A stretch of 27,639 nt of DNA from Actinomycetes bacterium (GTDB lineage Bacteria > Actinomycetota > Actinomycetes > Actinomycetales > Cellulomonadaceae): assembly GCA_023432565.1 (NCBI GenBank), contig JAEYUL010000194.1:1-27639 (forward strand), given 5' to 3'. The notes beneath the pieces are model-generated. The model did no database searches. It was not told where the DNA came from and saw nothing but the letters and a program-made list of their open reading frames with translations. Position numbers and translations under genes: made by a program. Shown here piece after piece: positions 1 to 8,019 of the stretch; the first letter of the stretch is position 1; each line of letters opens with the position of its first letter.

Positions 1-355
1 CGCTCGCGGAGCGCGACGCGGCCCAGCGCGCACGGCGCGCGGCCGCGTCCTGCTGCAGGGCGACGCGCGCCTGCTCGTCGAGGTCACGTGCCGCAGCGAG
101 GCTCGCGTCCACGACCGCGGCGGCGAGCCGCTCCGGGGTGGCCCGCGAGGCCCACCCCGCGGTCACGAGCACGCGCGTGGGGGTCCCGAGGCGGTCGAGC
201 ACCACGGCGGCGAGCTCGTCGTCGTCCCAGCCCGTCGTCTCCTGGGACAGCCCTTCGCGCACGCGGGCCGCGGTGTCGAGCACGTCGTCAGAGCTCGTCT
301 GCCGCCACGCGTCGCCTCCGTCGCCGGTGCGCGTCGCCTCGTTCTCGTGGGACAT
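1..355 (-). CDS. Hypothetical protein, 5' part only (runs off the window edge)
   Basis: The minus-strand frame starts at an ATG at 355 and stays open to the edge, giving the first 118 residues. A GGGAGG ribosome-binding site lies 6-7 bases upstream. The protein begins MSHENEATRTGDGGDAW and is soluble and acidic at first. It then becomes Ala/Arg-rich and helical (residues ~60-118, with runs such as LAAAVVDASLAAARDLDEQA), which could form a coiled coil. There is no signal peptide or membrane segment in the visible part, and I do not recognise the family. It is divergent from sucC across a 354-bp gap. The reading frame, start and RBS are convincing; the function is unknown. Confidence 0.6.
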   Translation of the reverse strand, partial: MSHENEATRTGDGGDAWRQTSSDDVLDTAARVREGLSQETTGWDDDELAAVVLDRLGTPTRVLVTAGWASRATPERLAAAVVDASLAAARDLDEQARVALQQDAAARRARWAASRSAS

Positions 356-579
356 GTGCGGCCTCCCTGTCTGGCACGTGGTGCCTCGTCGTGCCGGTCG
401 TGGTGCGTGCTGTCTGTCGTGCGTGCCTGGCGTGGCGCGGGCGACCGGTGCGCGGCTCCGGATGGTGCGCGCACCCGGCGGCGTCGGAAACGGACACTAG
501 AGGGCGATCCGGACGTGCGCAGTCGAGTCTCGCCGACGTGTGGACGGTGCGGGGGCCCGAGGCGCGGGCACGCGGCGGG

Positions 580-622
580 ATCTCTCGATGTGAAGAGATC
601 CACATCTCTCGATGTGAAGAGA
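580..622. promoter_or_regulatory. Tandem 19-bp operator-like direct repeats upstream of sucC
   Basis: A TCTCTCGATGTGAAGAGA site preceded by A occurs twice, at 580-598 and 604-622, exactly 24 bp apart and without mismatch. Each copy is an imperfect dyad with TCTCT/AGAGA ends. The 11-bp core TCTCTCGATGT recurs at 9805-9815, immediately upstream of icd. A possible -10 box (TAGCAT, 638-643) would put the second copy over the -35 region of sucC. Inference: binding sites for a transcription factor common to TCA-cycle genes. The regulator is not identified. The rest of the 356-709 gap (356-579) shows nothing I can support beyond the upstream gene's RBS. Confidence 0.6.
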
Positions 623-709
623 ACTTCGCCGGGCGGCTAGCATCAGGCCGGAGCACACGGCCGCACCGGGGCCGCCGACGCGCGGCCGACGAGAGGAACT
701 GGGACCACA

Positions 710-1885
710 GTGGACCTGTTCGAGTACCAGGCACGGGACATCTTCGAGAAGCACGGCGTACCGGTGCTGGGCGGCGTGGTCGCCACCACCCCGGACGAGG
801 CACGCGCCGCGGCACAGACCCTGCTGGGTGACGCTCCCGGCGTCGTCGTGGTGAAGGCCCAGGTCAAGACAGGCGGCCGCGGCAAGGCGGGCGGCGTCAA
901 GCTCGCGCGCTCGGCCGACGAGGCCGCGGAGCACGCGGCGGCGATCCTCGGGATGGACATCAAGGGGCACACCGTGCACCGCGTGATGGTCGCCGCGGGC
1001 GCGAAGATCGCGAGCGAGTTCTACTTCTCGCTCCTGCTGGACCGGGCCGAGCGCCGCTACCTGGCGATGTGCTCGGTCGAGGGCGGCATGGAGATCGAGC
1101 AGCTCGCGGTCGAGCGCCCCGAGGCGCTCGCCAAGGTCGCGGTCGACCCGCGCGTGGGGATCGACCAGGCGAAGGCCGACGAGATCGTCGCCGCCGCCGG
1201 GTTCGACGCCGAGGTCGCCGGGAAGGTGGCCGACGTCCTGCGCAAGCTGTGGGTCGTGTACCGCGACGAGGACGCGACGCTCGTGGAGGTCAACCCGCTG
1301 GTCCTGACCGAGGACGGCGACGTCGTGGCGCTCGACGGGAAGGTCTCGCTGGACGCGAACGCCGACTTCCGGCACCCCGAGCACGCCGACCTCGAGGACG
1401 CCGCCGCGACCGACCCGCTCGAGGCCCGCGCCAAGGAGAAGGACCTCAACTACGTCAAGCTCGACGGCGAGGTCGGCATCATCGGCAACGGTGCCGGGCT
1501 CGTGATGAGCACGCTCGACGTCGTCGCGTACGCCGGCGAGAAGCACGGCGGGGTCAAGCCGGCCAACTTCCTGGACATCGGCGGCGGTGCGTCGGCCGAG
1601 GTCATGGCGGCCGGGCTCGACATCATCCTGACCGACCCGCAGGTCAAGTCGGTGTTCGTCAACGTGTTCGGTGGCATCACCGCGTGCGACGCGGTCGCCA
1701 ACGGCATCGTCGCGGCGCTCGAGATCCTCGGGGACGAGGCGAGCAAGCCGCTGGTCGTGCGCCTGGACGGCAACAACGTCGTCGAGGGCCGCCGGATCCT
1801 CGCCGACGCGAACCACCCCCTGGTCACGCTCGCCGAGACGATGGACGGCGGAGCGGACAAGGCCGCCGAGCTCGCGAACGCCTGA
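710..1885 (+). CDS. sucC: Succinyl-CoA ligase (ADP/GDP-forming), beta subunit
   Basis: SucC is the ATP-grasp subunit of succinyl-CoA synthetase. With SucD it converts succinyl-CoA, phosphate and NDP to succinate, CoA and NTP in the TCA cycle. The 391-residue product is full length for the family. It opens with MDLFEYQARDIFEKHGVPV, has the ATP-grasp lysine/glycine region (KAQVKTGGRGKAGGV, ~49-63) and the metal-binding VEVNPLV segment. The C-terminal CoA-ligase fold contains GIIGNGAGLVM and VNVFGGI. The start is GTG at 710, preceded by AGAGG in GAGAGGAACT (691-700). sucD follows after 23 bp, so the two form an operon. Two operator-like repeats lie about 90-130 bp upstream. The call is secure from conserved motifs and from pairing with sucD. 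Confidence 0.97.
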   Translation: MDLFEYQARDIFEKHGVPVLGGVVATTPDEARAAAQTLLGDAPGVVVVKAQVKTGGRGKAGGVKLARSADEAAEHAAAILGMDIKGHTVHRVMVAAGAKIASEFYFSLLLDRAERRYLAMCSVEGGMEIEQLAVERPEALAKVAVDPRVGIDQAKADEIVAAAGFDAEVAGKVADVLRKLWVVYRDEDATLVEVNPLVLTEDGDVVALDGKVSLDANADFRHPEHADLEDAAATDPLEARAKEKDLNYVKLDGEVGIIGNGAGLVMSTLDVVAYAGEKHGGVKPANFLDIGGGASAEVMAAGLDIILTDPQVKSVFVNVFGGITACDAVANGIVAALEILGDEASKPLVVRLDGNNVVEGRRILADANHPLVTLAETMDGGADKAAELANA

Positions 1886-1908
1886 GACGACGAGAGAGAG
1901 CAACTGAC

Positions 1909-2799
1909 ATGGCGATCTTCCTCACCGAGGCCTCCAAGGTCATCGTCCAGGGCATGACCGGCGCCGAGGGCACCAAGCACACGACGCGCATGCTCGCGTC
2001 GGGCACGAACGTCGTCGGCGGCGTGAACCCGCGCAAGGCCGGCACGAGCGTGACGTTCCCGCAGGGCGAGGGCACCGTCGACGTGCCCGTCTTCGGCTCC
2101 GTCGCGGACGCGGTCGCGGCGACGGGCGCCGACGTCTCGGTCATCTTCGTGCCGCCGGCCCACACCAAGGGCGCGGTCGTCGAGGCGGTCGACGCGGGCG
2201 TCCCGCTCGTCGTCATCATCACCGAGGGCGTGCCCGTCGCGGACACCGCCGAGTTCTTCGCCTACGCGCAGGACAAGGGCGTGCGCCTGATCGGCCCGAA
2301 CTGCCCCGGCCTGATCAGCCCCGGCAAGTCCAACGTGGGCATCATCCCCGCGGACATCACGGGTCCGGGCCGCGTGGGCCTGGTCTCGAAGTCGGGCACG
2401 CTGACGTACCAGATGATGTACGAGCTGCGGGACTTCGGGTTCTCGTCCGCGGTCGGCATCGGCGGTGACCCGATCATCGGCACCACGCACATCGACGCGC
2501 TCGCGGCGTTCGAGGCGGACCCGGAGACGGACGTCATCGTGATGATCGGCGAGATCGGCGGGGACGCCGAGGAGCGTGCGGCCGAGTTCATCAAGGCACA
2601 CGTGACCAAGCCGGTCGTCGGCTACGTCGCCGGCTTCACCGCCCCCGAGGGCAAGACGATGGGGCACGCAGGCGCGATCGTCTCGGGCTCGTCCGGCACC
2701 GCGCAGGCCAAGAAGGAGGCCCTCGAGGCCGCGGGCGTCAAGGTCGGCAAGACGCCGTCCGAGACCGCCGCGCTCGCGCGCGAGCTGCTCTCCGCCTGA
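1909..2799 (+). CDS. sucD: Succinyl-CoA ligase, alpha subunit
   Basis: SucD is the CoA-binding, phosphohistidine-carrying subunit of succinyl-CoA synthetase and partner of SucC. The product has 296 residues, normal for the family. The N-terminal CoA-binding Rossmann domain contains VIVQGMTGAEGTKHT (residues 11-25) and GGVNPRKAG. The ligase domain contains NCPGLISPGKSNVGI and the active-site segment GHAGAIVSGSSG, whose H253 should be the phosphorylated histidine. The ATG at 1909 follows the purine-rich GAGAGAGAG stretch. sucD is the second gene of the sucCD operon and is followed 12 bp later by a strong hairpin terminator, so readthrough into the next membrane-protein gene is probably limited. 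Confidence 0.97.
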   Translation: MAIFLTEASKVIVQGMTGAEGTKHTTRMLASGTNVVGGVNPRKAGTSVTFPQGEGTVDVPVFGSVADAVAATGADVSVIFVPPAHTKGAVVEAVDAGVPLVVIITEGVPVADTAEFFAYAQDKGVRLIGPNCPGLISPGKSNVGIIPADITGPGRVGLVSKSGTLTYQMMYELRDFGFSSAVGIGGDPIIGTTHIDALAAFEADPETDVIVMIGEIGGDAEERAAEFIKAHVTKPVVGYVAGFTAPEGKTMGHAGAIVSGSSGTAQAKKEALEAAGVKVGKTPSETAALARELLSA

Positions 2800-2810
2800 G
2801 CACCAGCACC

Positions 2811-2849
2811 ACGAACGCGCCGTCCGGGTCGCCCGGGCGGCGCGTTCGT
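2811..2849 (+). terminator. Hairpin terminator after sucD
   Basis: The arms GAACGCGCCGTCCGGG (2813-2828) and CCCGGGCGGCGCGTTC (2832-2847) pair with one G-T wobble around a TCG loop. The stem extends two more pairs outward (2811-2849). There is no strong T-tract, as is usual for high-GC actinobacterial terminators. It begins 12 bp after the sucD stop. Confidence 0.85.
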
Positions 2850-2986
2850 CGTCCGGCGCGGCGGGCGGCACCGAGGGCGGCACCGAGCCGGCCCGGGCGG
2901 TCCGTGGGACAGCGTGCGCCGTCGGATGTCGGGACGCGCCGGGTGGCGTGCCACGTTCGGCACGGCCCTGCGGCGACGATGGGCCG

Positions 2987-4273
2987 GTGAGTGTCCTGAC
3001 CGGTGAGCGCGACCGCACCCAGCCGCGCCCTGCCGCGCCCCCACGGCGCAACGGCCGGTCGTCCGCGTTCTTCGTCAGCGCGCTCGACGGCTCGCCTCGC
3101 TGGGTCGCGGGGGCCCTCGCGGCGCTGCAGGGCGCGCTGCTGTCCTTCCTCGTCGTCGTCCTCCCGGCGCTCGCCGCCTACGTGGCGACGTCGGCGGACC
3201 CGGCGAACGAAGGCGTCGAGTGGTTCCGCTCGGTCGTCGTCGGCACGAGCCTGTGGGTCGCGGGTCACGGCGTACCGCCCGCCGTCGCGGGGGTGTCGGT
3301 CACGCTCGTCCCGCTCGGGGTGACGCTGCTCGCGCTGTTCACCTCCTGGGCGTCGGCCCGGCGGTCGGGCGTGTGCGAGCGTTCGGCGTTCGTGTCCGGG
3401 ACGGTGACGTACGCGCTCGTCGTCGCCGTCCTCGGTGGCCTCGTCGGCGGTCCGGTCGCCGGGCTGCGCGGGTTCGTCGGAGGTGCGCTCGTCGGCGCAG
3501 CGGGGATCGCGGCGGGGCTGCTCGCGCGTCCCGAGGCCCCGAGGTGGCGTGAGGTCACGCGGCCCGTGCACGGACGGCTGCCCGTGGTCGTCGCGACCGC
3601 CGTGGAGGCGGCCACGATCGCGGTCGCCTCGCTGCTGGCGGTCGCCTCGGTCGTCGTCCTGGGCTGGGTGCTCGAGGGTCGCACGACGATCGTCGCGATC
3701 GCCGACGGGCTGGGCGTCGACCTGCTCGGCGGCGCCGTGCTCGCCTTGGCCGAGCTCGCGTTTGCCCCGGTGCTCGTCGTGTGGGCGGTGGCGTGGATCG
3801 CCGGGCCGGGCTTCACGGTGGGCGAGGGCTCACACTTCGCGGTCGACGCGATGACCGGCGGCACGTTGCCGGCGGTCCCGATGCTCGGCGCGCTGCCGGG
3901 CGGGGACCTGACGGGAGGACCTGCCGAGCTCGCGCCGCTGCTCGTGGTCGCGTGCGGCGCGGTCGCCGGCTGGTACGTCCACCGCGCGCTGCGCGTGCGC
4001 GACGGCCTGCGCGCGTGGAGCGCGACCGCGGCGTGCCTCGGCACGGCCCTGGGTGCCGGTGCGCTCACGGCGCTGGTGGTGCTGCCCGCCTCCGGGGCGA
4101 TCGGTCCGGGTCGCATGGCCGCGCTCGGCGCTCCCGCGCTCGCCGTCGGCGGCTACGTCGCGCTCGAGGTGCTCGTGGGCGCGCTCCTCGTCGTGGTCCC
4201 GTGCGACCGTGTCCTGCGCAGCGCGACCGCTGCGGCGGTCCGGGCGGGCTGGCGCCGTCTGCGCCGGGCCTAG
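2987..4273 (+). CDS. DUF6350 / PerM-like integral membrane protein
   Basis: This is a 428-residue, highly hydrophobic protein with roughly nine to ten membrane segments. The first begins near residue 43 (WVAGALAALQGALLSFLVVVLPALAAY) after a short, charged, Pro-rich N-terminus. Its position directly after sucCD and near purH matches the actinobacterial DUF6350 family. In Mycobacterium tuberculosis the gene at this place (Rv0955, PerM) is linked to cell division and persistence. I infer family membership from topology and neighbourhood; the biochemical role is not visible. I chose the GTG at 2987 (VSVLTGERD), which gives a compact N-terminus. A GTG at 2948 in the same frame is possible and adds 13 residues. 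Neither has a strong RBS. The stop overlaps that of the convergent gene in a shared CTAG. Confidence 0.8.
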   Translation: MSVLTGERDRTQPRPAAPPRRNGRSSAFFVSALDGSPRWVAGALAALQGALLSFLVVVLPALAAYVATSADPANEGVEWFRSVVVGTSLWVAGHGVPPAVAGVSVTLVPLGVTLLALFTSWASARRSGVCERSAFVSGTVTYALVVAVLGGLVGGPVAGLRGFVGGALVGAAGIAAGLLARPEAPRWREVTRPVHGRLPVVVATAVEAATIAVASLLAVASVVVLGWVLEGRTTIVAIADGLGVDLLGGAVLALAELAFAPVLVVWAVAWIAGPGFTVGEGSHFAVDAMTGGTLPAVPMLGALPGGDLTGGPAELAPLLVVACGAVAGWYVHRALRVRDGLRAWSATAACLGTALGAGALTALVVLPASGAIGPGRMAALGAPALAVGGYVALEVLVGALLVVVPCDRVLRSATAAAVRAGWRRLRRA

Positions 4274-4821
4274 CGCCTCGTCTCGAACCGCTTCATCCAT
4301 TCGTCCATGGAGTCCTCGAACTGCGCCTCGCACTCCTGGCGGGCGGTGATGGTGAGGGCGCCCGCCAGGCAGTCCTGGCGCTCCAGGTACACCGGCCACA
4401 TCATCGACATCGCGGCGGACACGACGAGCCAGAACGCGCTGAGCCCCACCCCGCCGACGAGCATCCCTGTCAGGGCGCCACGCACGTGCGCCCGGACCGC
4501 CTGGACGAGCGCGCGCACGCCCACGACGAGGGCGAGGACCGTGAAGACCAGACCGGCGGCCTGCCACGGCACCGGGAACGAGCTCGTGAGCACGGCGGCG
4601 AGCATGAGCGCGGCGAACGTCCTGGTGCTGCGGACGATCGTCGCGACCTTCGCAGGGTCGGGGGGCGGGGGGTCGTGCGGCGGGGGAGCAGCAGGCCGGT
4701 GCGCGGGCGGGATCCCCCAGCCCGCTTCGGGACCCGGGCGGTGGCCCGGACCCGACTCGGGGGTCTCGGGCGCCGCGCTGGGGGACGGCCGGTCGTCCGG
4801 CGGCGCGTACGGGTTGCTCAC
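4270..4821 (-). CDS. Pro-rich small membrane protein of unknown function
   Basis: This predicted 183-residue protein starts at GTG 4821 (VSNPYAPPDDRPSPS). Residues 1-55 are rich in Pro, Gly and His, probably a disordered cytoplasmic tail. Three hydrophobic segments follow at about 65-80, 85-105 and 115-135 (the last is MLVGGVGLSAFWLVVSAAM). The C-terminal tail is charged (CEAQFEDSMDEWMKRFETRR) with paired cysteines. The layout resembles small actinobacterial DUF4190-like proteins, but I cannot assign a family. The RBS is weak, and an upstream in-frame start would add up to 37 residues. It is convergent with the PerM-like gene and lies where purN commonly sits in related genomes. Confidence 0.65.
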   Translation of the reverse strand: MSNPYAPPDDRPSPSAAPETPESGPGHRPGPEAGWGIPPAHRPAAPPPHDPPPPDPAKVATIVRSTRTFAALMLAAVLTSSFPVPWQAAGLVFTVLALVVGVRALVQAVRAHVRGALTGMLVGGVGLSAFWLVVSAAMSMMWPVYLERQDCLAGALTITARQECEAQFEDSMDEWMKRFETRR

Positions 4822-4954
4822 GGACCCATTCTCGCCCAGCCGCAGCTGACCCGCCGCCGCCGACCCGGTGCTCGCTCGCGGGAGGAGCAGGTCAGGCCGG
4901 AGCGGGTGCTGGGTGGGTGGTGTGGCGAGCATGGGAGCAGGCCAGGTCGCGGGC

Positions 4955-4960
4955 TAGACT
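4955..4960 (+). promoter_or_regulatory. -10 box of the purH riboswitch transcript
   Basis: TAGACT (4955-4960) fits the actinobacterial TANNNT -10 consensus. Transcription starting about seven bases later (~4967) would begin just before the first conserved block of the ZTP aptamer. The glyA riboswitch has TAGTCT at nearly the same distance, which supports both assignments. Confidence 0.6.
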
Positions 4961-4963
4961 TGC

Positions 4964-5050
4964 CGCGGCCGTGACTGGCGAAGGTGGGACCGACCACCGG
5001 GGAGCGGCTGAAGTCCCCCTGCAGCGCACCGCCCGCCTGGGTGCCTGGGT
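4964..5050 (+). promoter_or_regulatory. ZTP (pfl) riboswitch controlling purH
   Basis: The conserved blocks of the pfl/ZTP aptamer appear in order: GTGACTGGCG (4971-4980), GTGGGACC, CCACCGGGGAGCG (4994-5006), a variable linker, then CCCGCCTGGG (5032-5041). ZTP riboswitches sense ZMP/ZTP, the AICAR-derived signal of low 10-formyl-tetrahydrofolate, and turn on purine and folate genes such as purH and glyA. The aptamer ends about 30 bases before the purH GTG. A second CCTGGGT (5044-5050) is complementary to ACCCAGG (5065-5071), which overlaps the purH Shine-Dalgarno sequence, so control may act on translation initiation. Confidence 0.9.
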
Positions 5051-5079
5051 CCCCTTCCACGTCGACCCAGGAGCGTGCC

Positions 5080-6714
5080 GTGAGCGCTGTCCCTCTCGTC
5101 CCCACCGCCCCGCTGGACCCCGGCTCCGACGAGACGCGTCGCCCCGTGCGTCGCGCTCTCGTCTCGGTCTACGACAAGACCGGCCTCGTCGAGCTCGCGA
5201 CCGCCCTGCACGCGGCCGGTGTCGAGCTCGTCTCGACCGGCTCGACCGCGGCGACGATCGCAGCGGCCGGCGTGCCGGTCACGAAGGTCGAGGACCTCAC
5301 CGGGTTCCCCGAGTGCCTCGACGGTCGCGTCAAGACGCTGCACCCGCGCGTGCACGCGGGGATCCTCGCGGACACGCGTCGTCCGGAGCACCTGGCGCAG
5401 CTCGACGAGCTCGGCATCGCTGCGTTCGAGCTCGTCGTCGTGAACCTCTACCCGTTCACGCAGACGGTCGCCTCGGGCGCGGCGCCCGACGAGTGCGTCG
5501 AGCAGATCGACATCGGCGGCCCGTCGATGGTCCGGGCCGCGGCGAAGAACCACCCGAGCGTCGCGGTCGTCGTCGACCCCGCGCGCTACGAGCAGGTCGG
5601 GCAGGCCGCCGCGGGCGGCGGCTTCACGCTCCCGCAGCGCCGGCTGCTGGCGGCCGAGGCGTTCGCGCACACAGCGGCGTACGACATCGCGGTGTCCGGC
5701 TGGTTCGCGAACGCGTACGCGCCGGACGACGAGGCGTCCGCCTCGGGCTTCGGCGCGGTAGCGGGTGCCCAGTGGACCCGGGGCGAGGTGCTGCGGTACG
5801 GCGAGAACCCGCACCAGTCGGCCGCGCTGTACCTCTCGGACGCCGGTCGCGCCGGGCAGGGCCTCGCCGGGGCGAGGCAGCTGCACGGCAAGGCGATGAG
5901 CTACAACAACTACGTCGACGCGGATGCTGCGTGGCGCGCCGCCCACGACCACGGCGACGCCCCGACGGTCGCGATCATCAAGCACGCCAACCCGTGCGGC
6001 ATCGCGGTGGGCGGCGACGTCGCCGACGCGCACGCCAAGGCGCACGCGTGCGACCCGGTCTCGGCGTTCGGCGGCGTGATCGCGACGAACCAGCGGGTCA
6101 CGCTCGCGGCGGCGGAGCAGATCGCGCCGGTGTTCACCGAGGTCGTGGTGGCGCCCGGGTTCGACGACGACGCGCTCGCGGTCCTCACCCAGAAGAAGAA
6201 CATCCGCCTGCTCGTCGTCGACGCGCCGCAGGCGCCGGTCGTCGAGGTGCGGGCGATCTCCGGCGGGGTGCTGCTGCAGCACGTCGACCGCATCGACGCG
6301 CCGGGCGACGACCCGTCGACGTGGACGCTCGCCACCGGCGAGGCCGCAGACGACGCGACGCTCGCGGACCTCGCGTTCGCGTGGCGTGCGGTGCGCGCGG
6401 TGAAGTCGAACGCGATCCTGCTGGCGCACGACGGGGCGTCCGTCGGGGTCGGGATGGGCCAGGTCAACCGCGTGGACTCCTGCCGGCTCGCGGTGGAGCG
6501 CGCCAACGCCGGCGGGGCGCAGCGCGCCCGCGGCGCGGTCGCGGCGTCCGACGCGTTCTTCCCGTTCGCCGACGGCCTGCAGGTGCTCCTCGACGCGGGC
6601 GTGCGCGCCGTCGTCCAGCCGGGTGGGTCCGTGCGCGACGAGGAGGTCGTCGCGGCCGCGCGTGCCGCCGGGGTGACGCTGTACCTGACGGGCACGCGGC
6701 ACTTCGCGCACTGA
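5080..6714 (+). CDS. purH: Bifunctional AICAR formyltransferase / IMP cyclohydrolase
   Basis: PurH catalyses the last two steps of purine synthesis: AICAR plus 10-formyl-THF to FAICAR, then ring closure to IMP. The 544-residue product is full length. The N-terminal MGS-like cyclohydrolase domain shows SVYDKTGL (29-36), STGSTA (52-57) and GRVKTLHPRVHAG (82-94). The C-terminal transformylase shows RYGENPHQ (239-246), GKAMSYNN (270-277) and the catalytic pair K301-H302 in IIKHANPCG. The GTG at 5080 lies six bases after AGGAG (5069-5073). Upstream in-frame starts would fall inside the riboswitch and are rejected. A ZTP riboswitch controls it and a hairpin terminator follows 12 bp downstream. It appears monocistronic here, without purN. 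Confidence 0.97.
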   Translation: MSAVPLVPTAPLDPGSDETRRPVRRALVSVYDKTGLVELATALHAAGVELVSTGSTAATIAAAGVPVTKVEDLTGFPECLDGRVKTLHPRVHAGILADTRRPEHLAQLDELGIAAFELVVVNLYPFTQTVASGAAPDECVEQIDIGGPSMVRAAAKNHPSVAVVVDPARYEQVGQAAAGGGFTLPQRRLLAAEAFAHTAAYDIAVSGWFANAYAPDDEASASGFGAVAGAQWTRGEVLRYGENPHQSAALYLSDAGRAGQGLAGARQLHGKAMSYNNYVDADAAWRAAHDHGDAPTVAIIKHANPCGIAVGGDVADAHAKAHACDPVSAFGGVIATNQRVTLAAAEQIAPVFTEVVVAPGFDDDALAVLTQKKNIRLLVVDAPQAPVVEVRAISGGVLLQHVDRIDAPGDDPSTWTLATGEAADDATLADLAFAWRAVRAVKSNAILLAHDGASVGVGMGQVNRVDSCRLAVERANAGGAQRARGAVAASDAFFPFADGLQVLLDAGVRAVVQPGGSVRDEEVVAAARAAGVTLYLTGTRHFAH

Positions 6715-6726
6715 CGTACCCGTGCC

Positions 6727-6759
6727 CCGTCGGGCCCCGTGCGGCACGGGGCCCGACGG
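6727..6759. terminator. Terminator between purH and the convergent reductase gene
   Basis: CCGTCGGGCCCCGTGC (6727-6742) and its exact inverse (6744-6759) form a perfect 16-bp stem with a minimal loop. It sits between the purH stop (6714) and the stop of the minus-strand reductase (6763), so it can serve both directions. Confidence 0.85.
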
Positions 6760-6762
6760 CGT

Positions 6763-8013
6763 CTACGGGCGCAGCGGCTTCGCCGGGTCGGCCGCGTGCG
6801 CGCGGGGCAGCACCGGAAGGTCGGGAGCGGTGAAGAGCCGTCGGGCGGCACCCACGTCGCGCGGCCGGTCGACCGTGAGCACCGCGTCGAGCGTGTCCGT
6901 GCCCCGCCGGTACCAGAGCGCGGTCCAGCCCTCGCCTGAGCCTGGCTCGCCGCGCAGCACCACGTCGCAGTCCGGCCGCGGCTGGCCGAAGAGCGTCAGC
7001 TCGCGGCCGAGCTGCGTCGAGAAGACGTAGGGCGCCCGGTCGGTGCGCGCGGCGGTCGCCCCGGGAGACAGGAGGTCGGCGACGAGCTCCGCCGGGTCCC
7101 GCAGCGCGCCGTCCCAGTGGCCCCCGGGCACCCAGCCGTGGCGGCGCGAGCGGCGCAGCGTCACGTCGCCCACCGCGCGCACGTGCCGGGGCGCGCCGAG
7201 CACGGCGAACCCCTCGTCCACCCGCAACGCGCCGTCGGCCTCGCGCGGCACCGCCCCGCCCAGCCACGCCGTCGCGGGCCGGGCCCCGACGGCGGCCAGC
7301 ACGACGTCCGCGGGCAGCGCGGTCCCGTCGACGAGCCGGACCCCGGTCGGCGTCACCTCGGCCACCTGACGGCCGGTGAGCAGCCGCACGTCGTGCTCGT
7401 CGTACCAGGGTGCGGTGAGCGCGCCCACCCGCGGCCCGAGCGCCGTCGCGAGCGGCGCCCTCGCCGCCTCGACGACCGTGACCCGGACGCCCGCGTGCGC
7501 GGCGACCCCCGCCACCTCGGCCCCGATCCAGCCGGCGCCGACGACGACGAGCCGGTCACCGGGACGCAGCGAGCCCCGCAGGTGCTCGGCGTCGGCGGCG
7601 GTGTGCAGCGTGCGCGCCCCGCTCCACGTGGCCGGCAGCGTGGCGTGCGCGCCCGTCGCGACCACGACCACGTCGGCCGTCACGTCACCGTCGGCGGTGC
7701 GCACGTGGACGCGGTCGGCCTCGACGAGCATCCCGTGCGCGGGCTGCGTGAGGTGCACCTCGTCGGCGAGCGCCGTGATGTCGGTGCCCACCTCGTCGGC
7801 GAGCCACGCGGGTTGCACGCGGTCGAGCAGGTGCTTGGACAGCGGGGGCCGGTCGTACGGCGGGACGCCCTCGGCGCCGAGGACGACGACCCGCCCGGCG
7901 AACCCGCTCTCGCGCAGGGCCGCGACGGTCTGGGTCGCCGCCAGTCCGGCCCCGACGACGACCACGGACTCCGGAGTGGTCGTCGGCAGCGGGCCGGAGG
8001 GCGTGGCGTTCAC
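6763..8013 (-). CDS. FAD-dependent NAD(P)H reductase of the ferredoxin/rubredoxin reductase family
   Basis: This is a 416-residue flavoprotein of the pyridine-nucleotide reductase superfamily. The N-terminal FAD site is VVVVGAGLAA (residues 17-26), followed by PYDRPPLSK (52-60), typical of BenD/ThcD/PutidaR-like ferredoxin reductases. VVATGA lies at 117-122 and the NAD(P) Rossmann motif VVVGAGWIGAE at 156-166. The second FAD segment is VRAVGDV, and a Reductase_C-like domain covers the last ~90 residues. No CxxC redox disulfide is seen, so it is not a thioredoxin- or lipoamide-type enzyme. No ferredoxin gene is adjacent and its electron acceptor is unknown. The start is GTG 8013. There is no RBS, but a TACCGT -10 box lies six bases upstream, so the mRNA is probably leaderless. 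A ferredoxin-like role is inferred from family only. Confidence 0.88.
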   Translation of the reverse strand: MNATPSGPLPTTTPESVVVVGAGLAATQTVAALRESGFAGRVVVLGAEGVPPYDRPPLSKHLLDRVQPAWLADEVGTDITALADEVHLTQPAHGMLVEADRVHVRTADGDVTADVVVVATGAHATLPATWSGARTLHTAADAEHLRGSLRPGDRLVVVGAGWIGAEVAGVAAHAGVRVTVVEAARAPLATALGPRVGALTAPWYDEHDVRLLTGRQVAEVTPTGVRLVDGTALPADVVLAAVGARPATAWLGGAVPREADGALRVDEGFAVLGAPRHVRAVGDVTLRRSRRHGWVPGGHWDGALRDPAELVADLLSPGATAARTDRAPYVFSTQLGRELTLFGQPRPDCDVVLRGEPGSGEGWTALWYRRGTDTLDAVLTVDRPRDVGAARRLFTAPDLPVLPRAHAADPAKPLRP

Positions 8014-8019
8014 GCGGCA

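Noticed and set aside
375..425. Repeated TCGTGC words suggesting a fourth copy of the 62-bp element
   Set aside because: Spacing is 28 bp, not 19, and no inverted GCACGA partners occur at the required distance.
580..622. Possible CRISPR or phage attachment site from the direct repeats
   Set aside because: There are only two copies, with a 5-bp gap, no cas or integrase gene, and dyad symmetry plus a promoter position that fit an operator better.
497..1903. Open frame antisense to sucC and the start of sucD
   Set aside because: It has shadow composition (repeated RDDV, RVGRG) and covers the sucC promoter and operator repeats. sucC itself is unmistakable.
4984..5079. In-frame upstream start for purH
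   Set aside because: It would translate the ZTP aptamer. GTG 5080 has a good Shine-Dalgarno sequence and matches the family.
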